Shown: positions 5,485-5,566 of the stretch, in pieces
How positions within the stretch are numbered: position 1 is the stretch's first letter
Layout of the letters: every line of letters begins with the position of its first letter
Source: Gammaproteobacteria bacterium
GTDB taxonomy: Bacteria; Pseudomonadota; Gammaproteobacteria; Steroidobacterales; MnTg04
Assembly (NCBI GenBank): GCA_027297845.1
Contig: JAPUHG010000141.1
Location: forward strand, 1 to 5,566
Length of the DNA stretch: 5,566 nt
Direction: 5' to 3'
Position numbers and translations under genes: made by a program
The notes under the pieces: model-generated
Told to the model about the DNA's origin: nothing
The model's input: the letters and a program-made list of their open reading frames with translations, nothing else
The model's database searches: none

Positions 5485-5566
5485 GAAAAAGAAGAGGACA
5501 CATCTGTCCGCGCAGCGGACTCCGACTTATAACCACCATTTCCGCCAACGCTCACCAAACGCCAGC
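5485..5566. repeat. Intergenic hairpin repeat, unit B (runs to window edge)
   Basis: This is the second copy of the unit, exactly 142 bp after unit A. The hairpin is GTCCGC-GCA-GCGGAC (5506-5520). Compared with unit A, one stem position changed from C-G to T-A on both sides, so pairing is preserved. A competing stem GGACA-CATC-TGTCC (5496-5509) overlaps its left arm. The true right boundary cannot be seen, as the similarity continues to the last base. Confidence 0.65.

Noticed and set aside
5288..5566. Attachment site or integrative element at the tRNA 3' end
   Set aside because: tRNA-Leu genes are known integration targets, but no integrase and no second copy of the tRNA 3' end are visible in the window.
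5343..5566. CRISPR array
   Set aside because: There are only two diverged repeat units of about 82 bp, with no short identical repeats or regular spacers and no cas genes.

Overview
This window looks like ordinary chromosome from a gammaproteobacterium of moderately high G+C outside the Enterobacterales. It carries two adjacent same-strand housekeeping blocks on the minus strand, plus one tRNA gene on the plus strand. The S6, RNase R and RlmB proteins follow the gammaproteobacterial pattern closely. The primosomal gene priB, which sits between rpsF and rpsR in E. coli, is absent. Instead a DUF2232-type membrane protein gene sits between rpsR and rplI. This suggests a Chromatiales-, Methylococcales- or Thiotrichales-like lineage, but the genus cannot be fixed from the sequence.

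Layout, in minus-strand transcription order from right to left. rnr (RNase R, 5106-2878) and rlmB (23S rRNA Gm2251 methyltransferase, 2881-2144) overlap by an ATGA and form one RNA-metabolism unit. After a 145-nt gap holding a plausible promoter and a structured leader comes the ribosomal protein operon: rpsF (S6, 1998-1408), rpsR (S18, 1380-1156), a polytopic membrane protein gene (1122-247), and the start of rplI (L9, 206 to beyond the left edge). S6 and S18 form a heterodimer on the 30S platform. The membrane protein gene has small hairpins in both of its flanking gaps and no clear Shine-Dalgarno sequence, as if its output were set apart from that of the ribosomal genes.

On the plus strand, diverging from rnr, a complete tRNA-Leu (anticodon CAG, CCA encoded) lies at 5219-5305 behind a promoter with a perfect TTGACA box.

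The last 261 bases (5306-5566) hold no gene. They contain a perfect 28-bp palindrome and two copies, 142 bp apart, of an approximately 82-bp imperfect repeat. Each copy has a 6-bp-stem hairpin, and the two stems differ by a compensatory base pair. A third, inverted copy of the repeat core lies between them. This tail is the least explained part of the window. No phage, defence, CRISPR or transposase genes are visible.
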